A stretch of DNA of 64,000 nucleotides, taken from Geodermatophilus siccatus. Its GTDB lineage: Bacteria; Actinomycetota; Actinomycetes; Mycobacteriales; Geodermatophilaceae. The position numbers and the translations under genes were made by a program. Location of the stretch: the NCBI RefSeq assembly GCF_900103785.1, contig NZ_FNHE01000002.1:186001-250000 (forward strand). Direction: 5' to 3'. This document shows positions 54,457-64,000 of this stretch, in pieces. The notes under the pieces were generated by a model. The model was given only the letters and a program-made list of their open reading frames with translations. It ran no database searches and had not been told where the DNA came from. Position 1 is the first letter of the stretch. Each line of letters opens with the position of its first letter.

Positions 54457-55436
54457 GCCGCCCCCTCCGGCGCCATCGCGGCCAGGCGCGTCAGCCGCTC
54501 GACGACGGCCGCGCGCACCGCGGCCGGGGCCTCGACGACGACGTCGGCCCCGTAGGAGGCGATCTCGCCGGCCAGCCGCATCGGCTCGGTGGTGCGCAGC
54601 TCGAGCCGGTCGTCCCCGTCCTCGGCCGGGCCGAGCGGGACCGCGTGCCGACGCAGCCCCACCGCGGTGCCGGGACGCGCCCGCACCACGACGAGCTGCT
54701 CCTCCCCCCGGGACTGGCCGGCGACCATGGCCGCCAGGTCGACGTCCTCCGGCGGCTCGAAGGCCCCCGCCGGACCGGTGGCCCTGGGCGTGCCGACGAC
54801 GCGGGAGAGCCGGAAGACGCGCGGCGCCTGCCGGTCGAGGTCCAGCCCGCCGAGGTACCAGCGGCCGTGCCAGGCGACGACGCCCCACGGCTGCACGCGC
54901 CGGCGGGTGGGGGCGTCCTCGTCGGGACGGCGGTAGTCGAAGGTCAGCACCCGCCGGTCGCGGGCCGCGGCGTAGCAGGGCTCGAAGGCCGGCTCGTCGG
55001 AGTCCAGCCGCGGGCGCAGCGGGATCGCGCGGGAGGTGTCGACGTCCACCCCCGCGGCCTTGAGCTTGACCAGCGCGCTCTGGGCGGCCCCGGCCAGCTG
55101 GGCGGACTCCCACAGCCGCAGCGCCAGGCCCACCGCCGCGGCCTCCTCACCGGTGAGGGTGATCTCGGGCAGCTCGTAGTTCGCGCGGGCGATGCGGTAG
55201 CCGTCCTCGGTGTCGAAGACGCTGGTGCGGCCGGTCTCCAGCGGCACGCCCATCTCGCGCAGCTCGGCCTTGTCCCGCTCGAACATGCGCTTGAACGCCT
55301 CGTCGGCGCGGGCGGTGCCGTCGTCGGGCTCGTAACCGGGCACGGTGGCCCGGATCCTGGCCGCGGTCACGTACTGCCGGGTGCCGAGCAGGGCGATGAC
55401 CAGGTTCACCAGCCGCTCCGCCCGCTTCGCCGCCAC
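54453..55436 (-). CDS. pafB: WYL-domain transcription factor PafB
   Basis: The 327-residue partner of PafC has an N-terminal winged helix (AAKRAERLVNLVIALLGTRQYVTAARIRATVPGYE...DEAFKRMFERDKAELREMGVPLE). The WYL core is QPWGVVAWHGRWYLGGLDLDRQAPRVFRLSRVVG. The heterodimer responds to single-stranded DNA or damage in mycobacteria. TAGCCT lies 6 bases before the GTG, giving a leaderless start. Confidence 0.95.
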   Translation of the reverse strand: MAAKRAERLVNLVIALLGTRQYVTAARIRATVPGYEPDDGTARADEAFKRMFERDKAELREMGVPLETGRTSVFDTEDGYRIARANYELPEITLTGEEAAAVGLALRLWESAQLAGAAQSALVKLKAAGVDVDTSRAIPLRPRLDSDEPAFEPCYAAARDRRVLTFDYRRPDEDAPTRRRVQPWGVVAWHGRWYLGGLDLDRQAPRVFRLSRVVGTPRATGPAGAFEPPEDVDLAAMVAGQSRGEEQLVVVRARPGTAVGLRRHAVPLGPAEDGDDRLELRTTEPMRLAGEIASYGADVVVEAPAAVRAAVVERLTRLAAMAPEGAA

Positions 55437-55442
55437 GCGCCC

Positions 55443-55537
55443 AGGCTAGTTGAAGGACCCCCTGCCCCCCGCCACTCGCAAGCTCGCGGCGGGACCCTGC
55501 AGGGGGCCGGGCGGCGCGGGAGGGCGCTGGCTAGCCT
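55443..55537. promoter_or_regulatory. Divergent leaderless promoters flanking a palindrome
   Basis: On the - strand TAGCCT (55448-55443) drives pafB. On the + strand TAGCCT (55532-55537) drives the DUF3866 gene, 6 bases before GTG 55544. Between them lies a GC-rich palindromic repeat. Confidence 0.6.
55455..55508 (+). repeat. GC-rich extragenic palindrome, copy f
   Basis: GGACCCCCTGC (55455-55465) pairs with GCAGGGGGCC (55499-55508), with an inner stem around CTCGCAAGCTCG. It lies between divergent promoters, so it is not a terminator of either gene. Confidence 0.7.
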
Positions 55538-55543
55538 GCCCGG

Positions 55544-56644
55544 GTGGGGGAACGCGGGACGACACAGCAGCGGATCCGGTGGCGCCGGGGCACGGTGACC
55601 GCCCTCGGGCGGGCCTGGCGCGACGCCCAGGAGCTCACCGCCGCGGTCGACGGCGACGGCGAGGTGCGGGCGCTGGCGCACCCCTCGCTGGTCGGCGTCC
55701 CGGAGGTCGGCGACGCCGTGCTGCTCAACACCACCGCCTGGGCGCAGGGGCTCGGCACCGGCGGCTACGCGCTCGTCGTCGCCGTCCCCGACCGGCTGCC
55801 GCCGGACCCCACCGGCCCCGGCCACCTGGTCAAGGCCCGGTACACGCCGCTGCAGGTGACCGTGCAGGGCGTCGACGAGCAGGAGACCGAGCACCACCGC
55901 ACCATCGCCGACGCCGAGGACCTCGCCGGGATGCCGGTCGTCGTCGCCGACCTGCACTCGGCGCTGCCGGCCGCGCTGATCGGCGTCCTGGCCACCGACC
56001 CCGACCTGAGGGTCGCCTACGTCATGACCGACGGGGGCGCGCTGGTCGCCGGGTTCTCCCGCACGCTGTCGGCGCTGGCGACCTCGCTGGCCGGCGTGGT
56101 CACCGTCGGCCAGGCGTTCGGCGGGGACCTGGAGGCGGTCACCCTGCACACCGGGCTGCTCGCCGCGAAGCACGTGCTCGGTGCCGACGTCACGATCGTC
56201 AGCCAGGGGCCGGGCAACCTCGGCACCGGGACGCCGTGGGGCTTCTCCGGGGTGGCCGCCGGCGAGGCGTGCAACGCGGTCACCGTGCTGGGCGGGGAGC
56301 CGGTCGGGGCGCTGCGCATCTCCGACGCCGACCCGCGGCCGCGGCACCGCGGCGTCTCGCACCACTCGCTGACCGCGTTCGGCCGGGTCGCGCTGGGCGG
56401 GGTGACGCTGATCGCGCCGCGGGGGCTGGGCTCGGAGCTGGGCAGTCAGGTCGAGGAGGACCTCGCCGGTCAGCCGGAGCGCAACCGGGTGGTGTGGATG
56501 GACGTCGACGGGCTCGAGGAGGCCCTCGGCCTGTCGCCCGTGCCGCTGTCGACGATGGGGCGCGGCTGGCCCGAGGAGCGCGCCTACTTCCTGGCCGCCG
56601 CGGCCGCGGGACGGTACGCCGCGCTGCAGGTGCCGCTGGACTGA
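55544..56644 (+). CDS. DUF3866 family protein
   Basis: The 366-residue protein is recognised as DUF3866: QRIRWRRGTVTALGRAWRDAQELTAAVDG, then LNTTAWAQGLGTGGYALVVAVPD, VVVADLHSALPAALIGVLATDPDLRVAYVMTDGGAL, and TIVSQGPGNLGTGTPWGFSGVAAGEACNAV. The fold and role are unknown; it is conserved beside the Paf genes in actinobacteria. The start GTG is set by the -10 box 6 bases upstream. The end is convergent with pafA. Confidence 0.9.
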   Translation: MGERGTTQQRIRWRRGTVTALGRAWRDAQELTAAVDGDGEVRALAHPSLVGVPEVGDAVLLNTTAWAQGLGTGGYALVVAVPDRLPPDPTGPGHLVKARYTPLQVTVQGVDEQETEHHRTIADAEDLAGMPVVVADLHSALPAALIGVLATDPDLRVAYVMTDGGALVAGFSRTLSALATSLAGVVTVGQAFGGDLEAVTLHTGLLAAKHVLGADVTIVSQGPGNLGTGTPWGFSGVAAGEACNAVTVLGGEPVGALRISDADPRPRHRGVSHHSLTAFGRVALGGVTLIAPRGLGSELGSQVEEDLAGQPERNRVVWMDVDGLEEALGLSPVPLSTMGRGWPEERAYFLAAAAAGRYAALQVPLD

Positions 56645-56748
56645 CGACGAGGGTGAGGGGCTGCCGCAGGCGTCGTGCCCGAGTGGGCCCCGGAGGGGTC
56701 CGCGATGGCAGGGCTCACCGCAGCAGGGGGACGGCTCCTGGCCGCGGT

Positions 56749-56766
56749 GCGGTCCGGTAGGACCGC
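56749..56766 (-). terminator. Terminator hairpin downstream of pafA
   Basis: GCGGTCC and GGACCGC pair around a GGTA loop 11 bases beyond the pafA stop. No T-tract is seen. Confidence 0.45.
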
Positions 56767-56776
56767 GATGTCGTCG

Positions 56777-58135
56777 TCACATGCTGGCGATGAGCTTGTC
56801 GACGCGCTCGTCGACGGCCTTGAACGGGTCCTTGCACAGCACCGTGCGCTGGGCCTGGTCGTTGAGCTTGAGGTGCACCCAGTCCACGGTGAAGTCGCGG
56901 CGCTTCTCCTGGGCCCTGCGGATGAACTCCCCGCGCAGCCGGGCGCGGGTGGTCTGCGGCGGCACGTTCTTGGCCTCGAACACCCGCGGCTCGTGCGCCA
57001 CCCGGTCGACGGCGTTGTTGCGCTCGAGCAGGTAGTACAGCCCCCGGGTGCGGCTGATGTCGTGGTAGGCCAGGTCCATCTGGGCCACCCGCGGCGAGCT
57101 CATGGGCAGGTCCCGCTTGGCCCGGTAGCGCTCGATGAGCTGGTACTTGGTGGCCCAGTCGATCTCCCGGTCGATCAGCGAGAGGTCGCCGGTGTCGACG
57201 GCCTTGAGCACCCGCCCCCACAGCTCGAGCATCTGCCGGTGCACCGGGCCGAAGCCCTCCCGGTCGACGAACTCCGCGGCCCGGGAGTGGTACTCGGACT
57301 GGATCTCCAGCGCCGACATCTCCTTGCCGTTGGCCAGCCGCACCTTGCGCCGTCCGGTCATGTCGTGGCTGATCTCGCGGATCGCGCGGATCGGGTTCTC
57401 CAGGCTCATGTCCCGGATCGGCACCCCGGCCTCGATCATCCGCAGCACCAGGTCGGTGACGGCGACCTTGAGCAACGTCGTCGTCTCGTTCATGTTCGAG
57501 TCCCCGACGATCACGTGCAGCCGCCGGTAGCGCTCGGCGTCGGCGTGCGGCTCGTCGCGGGTGTTGATGATCGGCCGCGAGCGGGTGGTCGCCGAGGAGA
57601 CGCCCTCCCAGATGTGCTCGGCGCGCTGGCTGATGCAGTAGATCGCCCCCCGCGGGGTCTGCAGCACCTTGCCCGCGCCCACCACGATCTGCCGGCTGAC
57701 CAGGAACGGGATCAGCACGTCGGCCAGCCGGCTGAACTCCCCGTGCCGGCCGACCAGGTAGTTCTCGTGACAGCCGTAGCTGTTGCCGGCCGAGTCGGTG
57801 TTGTTCTTGAACAGGTAGATGTCGCCGGTGACGCCCTCCTCGGCCAGCCGCTGCTCGGCGTCGACCAGCAGCCCCTCGAGGATCCGCTCGCCGGCCTTGT
57901 CGTGCACCACCAGCTCGGTCAGGTCGTCGCACTCGGCCGTGGCGTACTCCGGGTGGCTGCCCACGTCCAGGTACAGCCGCGAGCCGTTGCGCAGGAAGAC
58001 GTTCGAGCTGCGCCCCCACGACACCACGCGACGGAACAGGTAGCGGGCCACCTCGTCCGGCGACAGCCGCCGCTGCCCCCGGAAGGTGCACGTCACGCCG
58101 TACTCGGTCTCGATGCCGAAGATGCGTCGCTCCAC
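56777..58135 (-). CDS. pafA: Pup-protein ligase PafA
   Basis: PafA joins the C-terminal glutamate of Pup to lysines of target proteins, using ATP. The 452-residue protein has the conserved FGIETEYGV (Glu at about 9) and [12 protein letters not shown] with the catalytic Asp at about 57. The ATP-binding [22 protein letters not shown] and the C-terminal domain ending [11 protein letters not shown] are also present. TAGAGT lies 6 bases before the GTG, indicating a leaderless start. Confidence 0.97.
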   Translation of the reverse strand: MERRIFGIETEYGVTCTFRGQRRLSPDEVARYLFRRVVSWGRSSNVFLRNGSRLYLDVGSHPEYATAECDDLTELVVHDKAGERILEGLLVDAEQRLAEEGVTGDIYLFKNNTDSAGNSYGCHENYLVGRHGEFSRLADVLIPFLVSRQIVVGAGKVLQTPRGAIYCISQRAEHIWEGVSSATTRSRPIINTRDEPHADAERYRRLHVIVGDSNMNETTTLLKVAVTDLVLRMIEAGVPIRDMSLENPIRAIREISHDMTGRRKVRLANGKEMSALEIQSEYHSRAAEFVDREGFGPVHRQMLELWGRVLKAVDTGDLSLIDREIDWATKYQLIERYRAKRDLPMSSPRVAQMDLAYHDISRTRGLYYLLERNNAVDRVAHEPRVFEAKNVPPQTTRARLRGEFIRRAQEKRRDFTVDWVHLKLNDQAQRTVLCKDPFKAVDERVDKLIASM

Positions 58136-58216
58136 GCACCGACTCTAGGCGCCGGACCCGACGAAAGCTCCCTGTCCGCGCTCGCGCCACCCCGCGCCGT
58201 GGCGGGCGGGCGGGCG

Positions 58217-58360
58217 TCAGCCCTCCCGCTCGATGACGTCGTCGGCCACGGCGGTGTCCGGCGCGGCCTCGGACCACTCGGTGAGGTCGTCGAACCGGCC
58301 GTCGTCCATGAGCCGCCTGGCCTGGCGGACGGCGGCCCGGTTCACCCGGTGCTCCGGCAT
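58217..58360 (-). CDS. Small conserved-looking protein of the proteasome locus
   Basis: A 47-residue open frame from ATG 58360 reads PEHRVNRAAVRQARRLMDDG then WSEAAPDTAVADDVIEREG. It is compact, highly charged and predicted mostly helical. GGAGGA lies about 15 bases upstream, which is rather far. It sits between prcA and pafA in the same orientation. I do not recognise a family. It may be a modulator of pupylation or proteasome assembly, which is speculation. Confidence 0.55.
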   Translation of the reverse strand: MPEHRVNRAAVRQARRLMDDGRFDDLTEWSEAAPDTAVADDVIEREG

Positions 58361-58415
58361 GCGTCCGTCCTGCTCCTCCGGGACGGCTCGTCGCCGCACC
58401 AGGGGAGGTCCCGTC

Positions 58416-59279
58416 TCAGGTGGTGGGTGCCTCTCCCCCGCTGCCCGCCGTCCCGCCGCTGTCGGGGGCCGACGGCTCGCCGAGGCCCGCCGGGGTGCCC
58501 GGCTGGGGCACGCTCGGGGAGTGCGCCGCGGTGTGCGGCTCCTCGCCGCCGACGGCCGCGGACTCCTCCTGCCGGTCGAGCAGCGGGCGCAGCGCGGCAC
58601 CGGTGATCCGCCGGAAGGCCCGCTTGGGCCGCCGCCGGTCCAGGACCGCGACCTCCAGCTGCTCGGCCGACAGCAGCGAGGGACCGCCGTTGCCGGCGCT
58701 GGTGGCCGGGCTGACCGCCGACAGCGCCTGGACGCCGACCCGCAGCGCCTCGGCCAGGCCCATGCCGGGCAGGAAGTGCTCGCGCAGGTTGGCGCTGACC
58801 GCCTCGGCCTGGCCGCCCATGACGACGAAGTCGGGCTCGTCGACGACCGAGCCGTCGAAGGTCAACCGGTACAGCTGGTCGGTCTCGGGGGTGTCGCCCA
58901 CCTCGGCGACGCACAGCTCCACCTCGAAGGGCTTCAGCTGCTGGGTGAAGACCTCGCCCAGGGTCTGCGCGTAGGCGTTCGCGATGACCCGGCCGGTGAC
59001 GTCGCGGCGGTTGTAGCTGTAGCCACGGACGTCGGCCAACCGCACCCCGGCCACGCGCAGGCTCTCGAACTCGCTGTACCGGCCGACGGCGGCGAAGCCG
59101 ATCCGGTCGTAGAGCTCGCCGACCTTGTGCAGCGTGGAGCTGGGGTTCTCGGCGATGAACAGCACACCGTCGGCATAGGTGACGACCGCGACGCTGCGAC
59201 CACGCGCGATGCCCTTGCGGGCGTACTCCGACTTGTCGCGCATCAGCTGCTCGGGCGATGCGTAGTACGGCATGGTCAT
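58416..59279 (-). CDS. prcA: 20S proteasome alpha subunit
   Basis: The 287-residue alpha subunit forms the outer rings and the gate. It starts [72 protein letters not shown] and keeps the alpha-type N-terminal helix. The C-terminal 60 residues are disordered and rich in Pro, Gly, Ser and Thr. The gap to prcB is 5 bases, so they are co-translated. Confidence 0.97.
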   Translation of the reverse strand: MTMPYYASPEQLMRDKSEYARKGIARGRSVAVVTYADGVLFIAENPSSTLHKVGELYDRIGFAAVGRYSEFESLRVAGVRLADVRGYSYNRRDVTGRVIANAYAQTLGEVFTQQLKPFEVELCVAEVGDTPETDQLYRLTFDGSVVDEPDFVVMGGQAEAVSANLREHFLPGMGLAEALRVGVQALSAVSPATSAGNGGPSLLSAEQLEVAVLDRRRPKRAFRRITGAALRPLLDRQEESAAVGGEEPHTAAHSPSVPQPGTPAGLGEPSAPDSGGTAGSGGEAPTT

Positions 59280-59284
59280 GGCGA

Positions 59285-60127
59285 TCAGCCCTGCCCCTCG
59301 GCGGCGGCCCGCTCGTCGGTGATGATCTTGGCGACGGCGGCGACCTCGTCGTCGGTCAGCCGGACGGCGCCCTCGGCGTCGACCCGGTAGACGATCGGGT
59401 ACAGCCGGCGCACCGGGTCGGGGCCGCCGGTGGCGGAGTCGTCGTCGGCGGCGTCGTAGAGCGCCTCGACCAGGCTGCGCGTGGCGGCGTCCCCGTCGAG
59501 GCCGGGCCGCCAGGTCTTCTTCAGCGAGTTGCGGGCGAACAGCGAGCCCGAGCCGACGGCGGCGTAACCGCGCTCCTCGTAGTTCCCACCGGTGACGTCG
59601 TAGCTGAAGATCCGCCCGGGCGTGGTGCCGGGCGCGGCGTCGAGGTCGAAGCCGGCGAACAGCGGGACGACGGCCAGGCCCTGCAGCGCGGCGCCGAGGT
59701 TGCCGCGGATCATCTGGGCCAGCCGGTTGGCCTTGCCGTCGAGGGAGAGCGTGAGGCCCTCGATCTTCTCGTAGTGCTCGAGCTCGACCTGGTAGAGCCG
59801 GACCATCTCGATGGCGATGCCGGCAGCACCGGCGATGCCGATGACCGACCAGGCGTCGGCCGGGTAGACCTTCTCGATGTCGCGGCTGGAGATCAGGTTG
59901 CCCATGGTGGCCCGCCGGTCGCCGCCCATGAGGACGCCGCCGTCGTAGGTGACCGAGACGATCGTGGTGCCGTGCGGCGTGACGTCACCGACGGGCAGCT
60001 GCGGCACCGGCCGGCGGCCCGGCAGCAGGTCGGGCGCGGCCGCCGCGAGGAAGTCGGTGAACGAGGAACCCACCCGGTCCAGGTACGCGGGCGGGAACCC
60101 GCTCCGACCAGCCGAATACTCGCTCAC
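59285..60127 (-). CDS. prcB: 20S proteasome beta subunit
   Basis: The 280-residue beta subunit has a propeptide of about 53 residues. It is cut before Thr54 ([26 protein letters not shown]), which becomes the N-terminal nucleophile. The remaining core, with [28 protein letters not shown] and [17 protein letters not shown], is standard. GTG 60127 is adopted. A decayed HNH gene separates prcB from pup. Confidence 0.97.
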   Translation of the reverse strand: MSEYSAGRSGFPPAYLDRVGSSFTDFLAAAAPDLLPGRRPVPQLPVGDVTPHGTTIVSVTYDGGVLMGGDRRATMGNLISSRDIEKVYPADAWSVIGIAGAAGIAIEMVRLYQVELEHYEKIEGLTLSLDGKANRLAQMIRGNLGAALQGLAVVPLFAGFDLDAAPGTTPGRIFSYDVTGGNYEERGYAAVGSGSLFARNSLKKTWRPGLDGDAATRSLVEALYDAADDDSATGGPDPVRRLYPIVYRVDAEGAVRLTDDEVAAVAKIITDERAAAEGQG

Positions 60128-60223
60128 CCATCCGCCTCTCTCGCCGCTGTGGAGCAGCAGCCTCGCTCGAACAGAGGCCTCCTCGACGACCCGCGCGGGG
60201 CCGGTCAGGACGCCGCCACGACC

Positions 60224-60655
60224 CTACCGGCGGCTCCGCGGTCGGGCTCCCGGTGGCCGGCCCGACGACGAGCGTCTCCTGGGGTCGCGCGAGCAGCTGC
60301 CGCTGGAGATGCGCGTCGACGTAGACGGCGGCCGCGTGCAGGAGCGTCGGGTCGTCGCGGACGAGGCCCAGGCCCGGTTGCAGCGCCGGCACAGCATCGG
60401 GCGCGTCGCACCGGTCTCGTGGTCGTGGTCCAGGTGCGGCGCCGGGTCGCCGCAGATCGCGCAGCGGCCGCCCCGGGCCGCCGTCAGGTCGGCGACCTGG
60501 CTCATGGTCAGCCGGTGTTCCCGCTGGACGTAGTACTCACCGTTCGCGGCGTTGTGGCACGGTCTGCAACGACTCGCGACGCCCGACGCAGCGCGGCTGC
60601 TGCGCATGTGGTCGTCATGGGCGACCGCCCGACGACAGGACGGACACCGGCGCAA
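60224..60655 (-). pseudogene. Frameshifted HNH/recombination endonuclease VII-like gene
   Basis: The first frame encodes CPSC and CRPCHNAANGEYYVQREH, then the HNH core CAICGDPAPHLDHDHETGATRPMLCRRCN. After this the correct continuation, GLGLVRDDPTLLHAAAVYVDAHL, is in another frame. Adding one base in the C run at about 60373-60375 restores the reading, so a single-base deletion has split the gene. The upstream start is unclear (TTG 60655 or the missing start before RDHSWVPAGL). Family members are phage-type resolvases or homing-like HNH nucleases; it interrupts the pup-prcB interval. Confidence 0.75.
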
Positions 60656-60782
60656 GCCAGCCGGGACCCACGAGTGGTCGCGGATCTCCTCGCCCCACGC
60701 AGTCGCTGACCGGCTTGACGACCCCGCACGACGGACGGCGTTTCTCAGTGATCACCGTCGCGTCGGACGACTACCGGAGTGA

Positions 60783-60992
60783 TCACTGGCCTCCCTTCTG
60801 CACGTACGACCGGACGAACTCCTCGCTGTTCTCCTCGAGGACCTCGTCGATCTCGTCGAGGATGGAGTCGAGGTCCTCGGAGACCTCCTTGTGCCGCTCG
60901 GCGACCTCGGTGTCGACCGAGGCCTCGACCTCCTCGGTCTCCTCCCGGCTGCGCGTCGAGCGCTGCTGACCGCCGCTGTCCCTCGTGGCCAT
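60783..60992 (-). CDS. pup: Prokaryotic ubiquitin-like protein Pup
   Basis: The 69-residue protein is the degradation tag. The hallmark C-terminal half EVAERHKEVSEDLDSILDEIDEVLEENSEEFVRSYVQKGGQ is present. It ends in GGQ, so Dop must deamidate the last Gln before PafA can use it. The N-terminal half is disordered, as usual. Dop lies immediately upstream. Confidence 0.98.
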   Translation of the reverse strand: MATRDSGGQQRSTRSREETEEVEASVDTEVAERHKEVSEDLDSILDEIDEVLEENSEEFVRSYVQKGGQ

Positions 60993-61093
60993 GGGGTTCC
61001 TCCCGGTGCAGGTCGTGGCTGGTGCCGTGGCAGGTGCCTGGTGCAGAAGCTACCCGCGAGGTGCGACGAACGGAGGCCGACCGACCGGCGTGG

Positions 61094-62599
61094 TCAGCCG
61101 CCGGTGATCGTGTCGACCAGTTCCTGCGCCGAGGACGTCGACTCGAACAGCGCGCCGACGTGGTCCCGCGTGCCGCGCAGCGGCTCCATCGTGGGGATCC
61201 GCACCAGGTTCTCCCGGCCCAGGTCGAAGACCACCGAGTCCCACGACGCCGCGGCCACCTGGGTCGGGTAGCGGCGCAGGCACTCCCCGCGGAAGAAGGC
61301 CCGGGTGTCCGACGGCGGGCGCACCATCGCCTGCAGCACCTCGTCGTCGGTGAGCAGTCGCTGCATCGAGCCGCGCGACACCAGCCGGTGGTACAGCCCC
61401 TTCTCCGGCCGGACGTCGGAGTACTGCAGGTCGACCAGGTGCAGCCGCGAGTCACCCCACGACAGGGCGTCGCGGGAGCGGTAGCCCTCCAGCAGCCGCA
61501 GCTTCGCCGGCCAGTCCAGGCGGTCGGCGCAGCGCATCGGGTCGACCGCGAGGTCCTCGAGCACCTCGGCCCACCGGCGCAGCACGTCGGCGGTCTGGCC
61601 GTCGTCCTCACCCCGCCGGTCGACGTGCCGCTGTGCCATCTCCAGGTACGCCTGCTGCACCTCCAGGGCCGTCATCCGGCGCCCGTCGCGCAGCCGCACC
61701 TGGTGGGTCAGCGACGGGTCGTGGCTGATCGCCTGCAGCGCCGCCACCGGCTCCTCGATCGAGAGGTCCTGGGTCAGGGTGCGCGCCTCGATCATGTCCA
61801 GCACCAGCGCCGTCGTCCCGACCTTGAGGTAGGTCGACAGCTCGGCGAGGTTGGCGTCGCCGATGATCACGTGCAGCCGGCGGTACTTGTCGGCGTCGGC
61901 GTGCGGCTCGTCGCGGGTATTGATGATCGGCCGCTTGAGCGTCGTCTCCAGACCCACCTCGACCTCGAAGAAGTCGGCGCGCTGGGAGAGCTGGAAGCCC
62001 TGCGTGCGGCTCTCGGTGCCGATGCCCACGCGCCCGGAGCCGGCCACCACCTGGCGGGTCACGAAGAACGGGATGAGCCCGCGGATGATCTCGAGGAACG
62101 GCGTCCGCCGGTCCATCAGGTAGTTCTCGTGGGCTCCGTAGGACGCGCCCTTGCCGTCGGTGTTGTTCTTGTAGAGCTGGATCGGCTGGGTGCCGGGGAC
62201 GCGCGCGGCGCGGCGCGCCGCCTCGGCCATCACCTGCTCCCCCGCCTTGTCCCACAGGACGACGTCGTGCGGGTTGGTGACCTCCGGCGTCGAGTACTCC
62301 GGGTGCGCGTGGTCGACGTAGAGGCGGGCTCCGTTGGTGAGGATGACGTTGGCCATCCCGGAGTCCTCCTCCAGGTCGTTGTGGTCCAGCGCCTGGGCCG
62401 GGGACAGGTCGAAGCCCCGGGCGTCGCGCAGCGGCGACTCCTCCTCGAAGTCCCAGCGCGGCCGGCGCGGCGTCGGCGCCTCGGCCACCGCCCAGGCGTT
62501 CACGACCTGGCTGGACAGCGTCGTCGGGTTCGCCGTCGGCTGCCCGGGCACCGAGATGCCGTACTCGACCTCGGTCCCCATGACCCGCCGCACGCTCAT
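61094..62599 (-). CDS. dop: Pup deamidase/depupylase Dop
   Basis: Dop converts the Pup C-terminal Gln to Glu and can also cut Pup from substrates. The 501-residue protein starts [20 protein letters not shown] (conserved TEVEYG), has the Dop loop (about residues 40-80) that PafA lacks, and carries the catalytic Asp in [14 protein letters not shown] (about residue 96). [19 protein letters not shown] matches the ATP-binding segment. TAGGGT (62611-62606, - strand) lies 6 bases before the ATG, so it is leaderless. Confidence 0.96.
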   Translation of the reverse strand: MSVRRVMGTEVEYGISVPGQPTANPTTLSSQVVNAWAVAEAPTPRRPRWDFEEESPLRDARGFDLSPAQALDHNDLEEDSGMANVILTNGARLYVDHAHPEYSTPEVTNPHDVVLWDKAGEQVMAEAARRAARVPGTQPIQLYKNNTDGKGASYGAHENYLMDRRTPFLEIIRGLIPFFVTRQVVAGSGRVGIGTESRTQGFQLSQRADFFEVEVGLETTLKRPIINTRDEPHADADKYRRLHVIIGDANLAELSTYLKVGTTALVLDMIEARTLTQDLSIEEPVAALQAISHDPSLTHQVRLRDGRRMTALEVQQAYLEMAQRHVDRRGEDDGQTADVLRRWAEVLEDLAVDPMRCADRLDWPAKLRLLEGYRSRDALSWGDSRLHLVDLQYSDVRPEKGLYHRLVSRGSMQRLLTDDEVLQAMVRPPSDTRAFFRGECLRRYPTQVAAASWDSVVFDLGRENLVRIPTMEPLRGTRDHVGALFESTSSAQELVDTITGG

Positions 62600-62605
62600 G
62601 CCGCC

Positions 62606-62611
62606 ACCCTA
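62606..62611 (-). promoter_or_regulatory. -10 element, leaderless start of dop
   Basis: TAGGGT on the - strand, 6 bases before the dop ATG. Confidence 0.6.
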
Positions 62612-62803
62612 GGCGTGGGCGCTCCGCGCCCGGACCCGGGGCGACACCGTCCGGCGGGCGGCCGGCCACCCACCTCCGGGCCGGACCGCCGGCGGGCGCA
62701 CGGCCCCGGGACGGCGGACGGCCCGGCCCCCGCCGTCGCGCGGGGACCGGGCCGTCGTCCGGCCTCGAAGAGGGGGCCGCCCTGGGGTCGCGACGGGTGT
62801 GAC

Positions 62804-62857
62804 GGCCCCGTCCCGGGCGCCGCCGCGAGCCTGCGGGCGGTGGGGAGGACGGGGTCC
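62804..62857 (-). repeat. GC-rich extragenic palindrome, copy g
   Basis: GGCCCCGTCC (62804-62813) and GGACGGGGTCC (62847-62857) are the outer arms. The core is inverted like copy e. It lies 17 bases beyond the end of the proteasomal ATPase gene and could help terminate it. Confidence 0.7.
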
Positions 62858-62874
62858 GTCCAGAGGTCCTCCCC

Positions 62875-64000
62875 CTACAGGTACTGGCCGGTGTTGGTCG
62901 CCGTGTCGATGGCGCGGCCGCTCTCGGTGCCCTTGCCGCTGATGAGCGTGCGGATGTAGACGATCCGCTCGCCCTTCTTGCCCGAGATCCGCGCCCAGTC
63001 GTCGGGGTTGGTGGTGTTGGGCAGGTCCTCGTTCTCCTTGAACTCGTCGACGCAGGCCTGCATGAGGTGGCCGACCCGCAGCCCGCCGGCACCGGTCTCC
63101 AGCCGCTCCTTGATCGCCATCTTCTTGGCGCGGTCGACGATGTTCTGCAGCATCGCGCCGGAGTTGAAGTCCTTGAAGTACAGGACCTCCTTGTCACCGT
63201 TGGCGTAGGTCACCTCGAGGAAGCGGTTCTCCTCGCTCTCGGTGTACATCCGCTCGACGGTGCGCTGGATCATCCCGGCGACCGTGGCCTCGCGGCTGTT
63301 GCCGTGCTCGGCGAGGTCGTCGGGGTGCAACGGCAGCGTGGTCGTCAGGTACTTGCTGAAGATGTCGCGCGCCGCCTCGGCGTCCGGCCGCTCGATCTTG
63401 ATCTTCACGTCCAGGCGACCGGGCCGCAGGATCGCGGGGTCGATCATGTCCTCGCGGTTGGAGGCGCCGATGACGATGACGTTCTCCAGCCCCTCCACGC
63501 CGTCGATCTCGCTGAGCAGCTGGGGCACGATCGTCGACTCGACGTCCGAGGAGACCCCCGACCCGCGGGTGCGGAAGATCGAGTCCATCTCGTCGAAGAA
63601 GACGATGACCGGCGTGCCCTCACCGGCCTTCTCGCGGGCCCGCTGGAAGACCAGCCGGATGTGCCGCTCGGTCTCACCGACGTACTTGTTGAGCAGCTCG
63701 GGGCCCTTGATGTTGAGGAAGTAGGACCTCGCCTGCCCCTCCCCCTTCACCGCGGAGACCTTCTTGGCCAGCGAGTTGGCGACCGCCTTGGCGATGAGCG
63801 TCTTGCCGCAGCCGGGCGGGCCGTAGAGCAGGATGCCCTTGGGCGGGCGCAGCTCGTACTCGCGGAACAGGTCGGCGTGCAGGAACGGCAGCTCGACGGC
63901 GTCGCGGATCTGCTCGATCTGCCGGGACAGGCCGCCGATGTCGCTGTAGTCGATGTCGGGGACCTCCTCGAGGACGAGCTCCTCGACCTCGCTCTTGGGG
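62875..64000 (-). CDS. arc: Proteasome-associated AAA ATPase (ARC/Mpa), 5' part beyond the window
   Basis: About 374 C-terminal residues are visible; the N-terminal coiled coil and OB domains lie outside. The AAA core has Walker [22 protein letters not shown], Walker [13 protein letters not shown], and the second region with [29 protein letters not shown]. The protein ends GQYL, the penultimate Tyr motif that docks into the proteasome alpha ring. It recognises Pup-tagged proteins through its coiled coil and unfolds them into the 20S core. The reading frame stays open to the window edge. Confidence 0.95.
   Translation of the reverse strand, partial: PKSEVEELVLEEVPDIDYSDIGGLSRQIEQIRDAVELPFLHADLFREYELRPPKGILLYGPPGCGKTLIAKAVANSLAKKVSAVKGEGQARSYFLNIKGPELLNKYVGETERHIRLVFQRAREKAGEGTPVIVFFDEMDSIFRTRGSGVSSDVESTIVPQLLSEIDGVEGLENVIVIGASNREDMIDPAILRPGRLDVKIKIERPDAEAARDIFSKYLTTTLPLHPDDLAEHGNSREATVAGMIQRTVERMYTESEENRFLEVTYANGDKEVLYFKDFNSGAMLQNIVDRAKKMAIKERLETGAGGLRVGHLMQACVDEFKENEDLPNTTNPDDWARISGKKGERIVYIRTLISGKGTESGRAIDTATNTGQYL

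Overview
The window is a GC-rich actinobacterial chromosome segment. It carries the Pup-proteasome locus, RbpA, a GarA-type FHA protein and WYL-domain PafBC, and it uses many GTG starts. The gene content and style point to Geodermatophilaceae or a close relative; that placement is inference, since no rRNA gene is present.

The window appears to span the replication terminus. A dif-like XerCD site lies at 28427-28454. Left of it most genes are on the + strand and right of it most are on the - strand, as expected if forks converge there. A 14-base intergenic motif, CCGTTATCCCCAAC, occurs eight times (six exact 12-base cores and two with one mismatch), only within about 21 kb of dif. All four left copies are on + and all four right copies are on -, so every copy reads toward dif. 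This is the most interesting signal in the window and may mark a terminus-organising, DNA-translocation or fork-trap system.

Layout. 1-7.8 kb: end of a small basic protein gene, DUF881 gene, gcvH, a zinc-ribbon GarA, ftsR-like, bifunctional nuclease, second MerR regulator and gcvP, in the order known from the M. tuberculosis Rv1824-Rv1832 region. 8.3-16.1 kb: coaA, GNAT protein, a serine hydrolase with a coding minisatellite, PEBP-like protein, a HAD/GH65 phosphorylase pair and an M50-like membrane protease. 16.3-26.4 kb: an eight-gene + strand exopolysaccharide cluster (priming sugar transferase, polymerase/ligase, three GT4 transferases, Wzz-like and Wzx-like proteins, secreted glycosidase-like protein). 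26.6-28.4 kb: LysE exporter, VOC protein and a VapBC-type toxin-antitoxin pair whose toxin stop is 32 bp from dif. 28.9-45.3 kb: lipoprotein, GDPD, MFS exporter, thymidine kinase, rbpA with a sigma-R-like promoter, fxsA-like, lnt/ppm1, amidohydrolase, acyltransferase, YbdK-type ligase, a recombinase-like orphan, an SOS-box radical SAM gene, Lrp regulator and M24 peptidase. 45.3-64 kb: exonuclease, DUF4333 protein, helY, tatC-tatA, pafC-pafB, pafA, prcA-prcB, pup, dop and the 5'-truncated proteasomal ATPase, matching the order of M. tuberculosis Rv2090-Rv2115c.

Two features recur. First, at least 16 genes have a TAnnnT-like hexamer 6-8 bases before the start codon, the signature of leaderless transcripts. 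Second, a roughly 45-60 base GC-rich double palindrome (GGCCCCGTCC...GGACGGGGCC) sits in seven intergenic gaps, including divergent ones. Two decayed genes are visible: an HNH endonuclease VII-like gene between prcB and pup with a one-base frameshift, and a lipid-kinase remnant upstream of helY.
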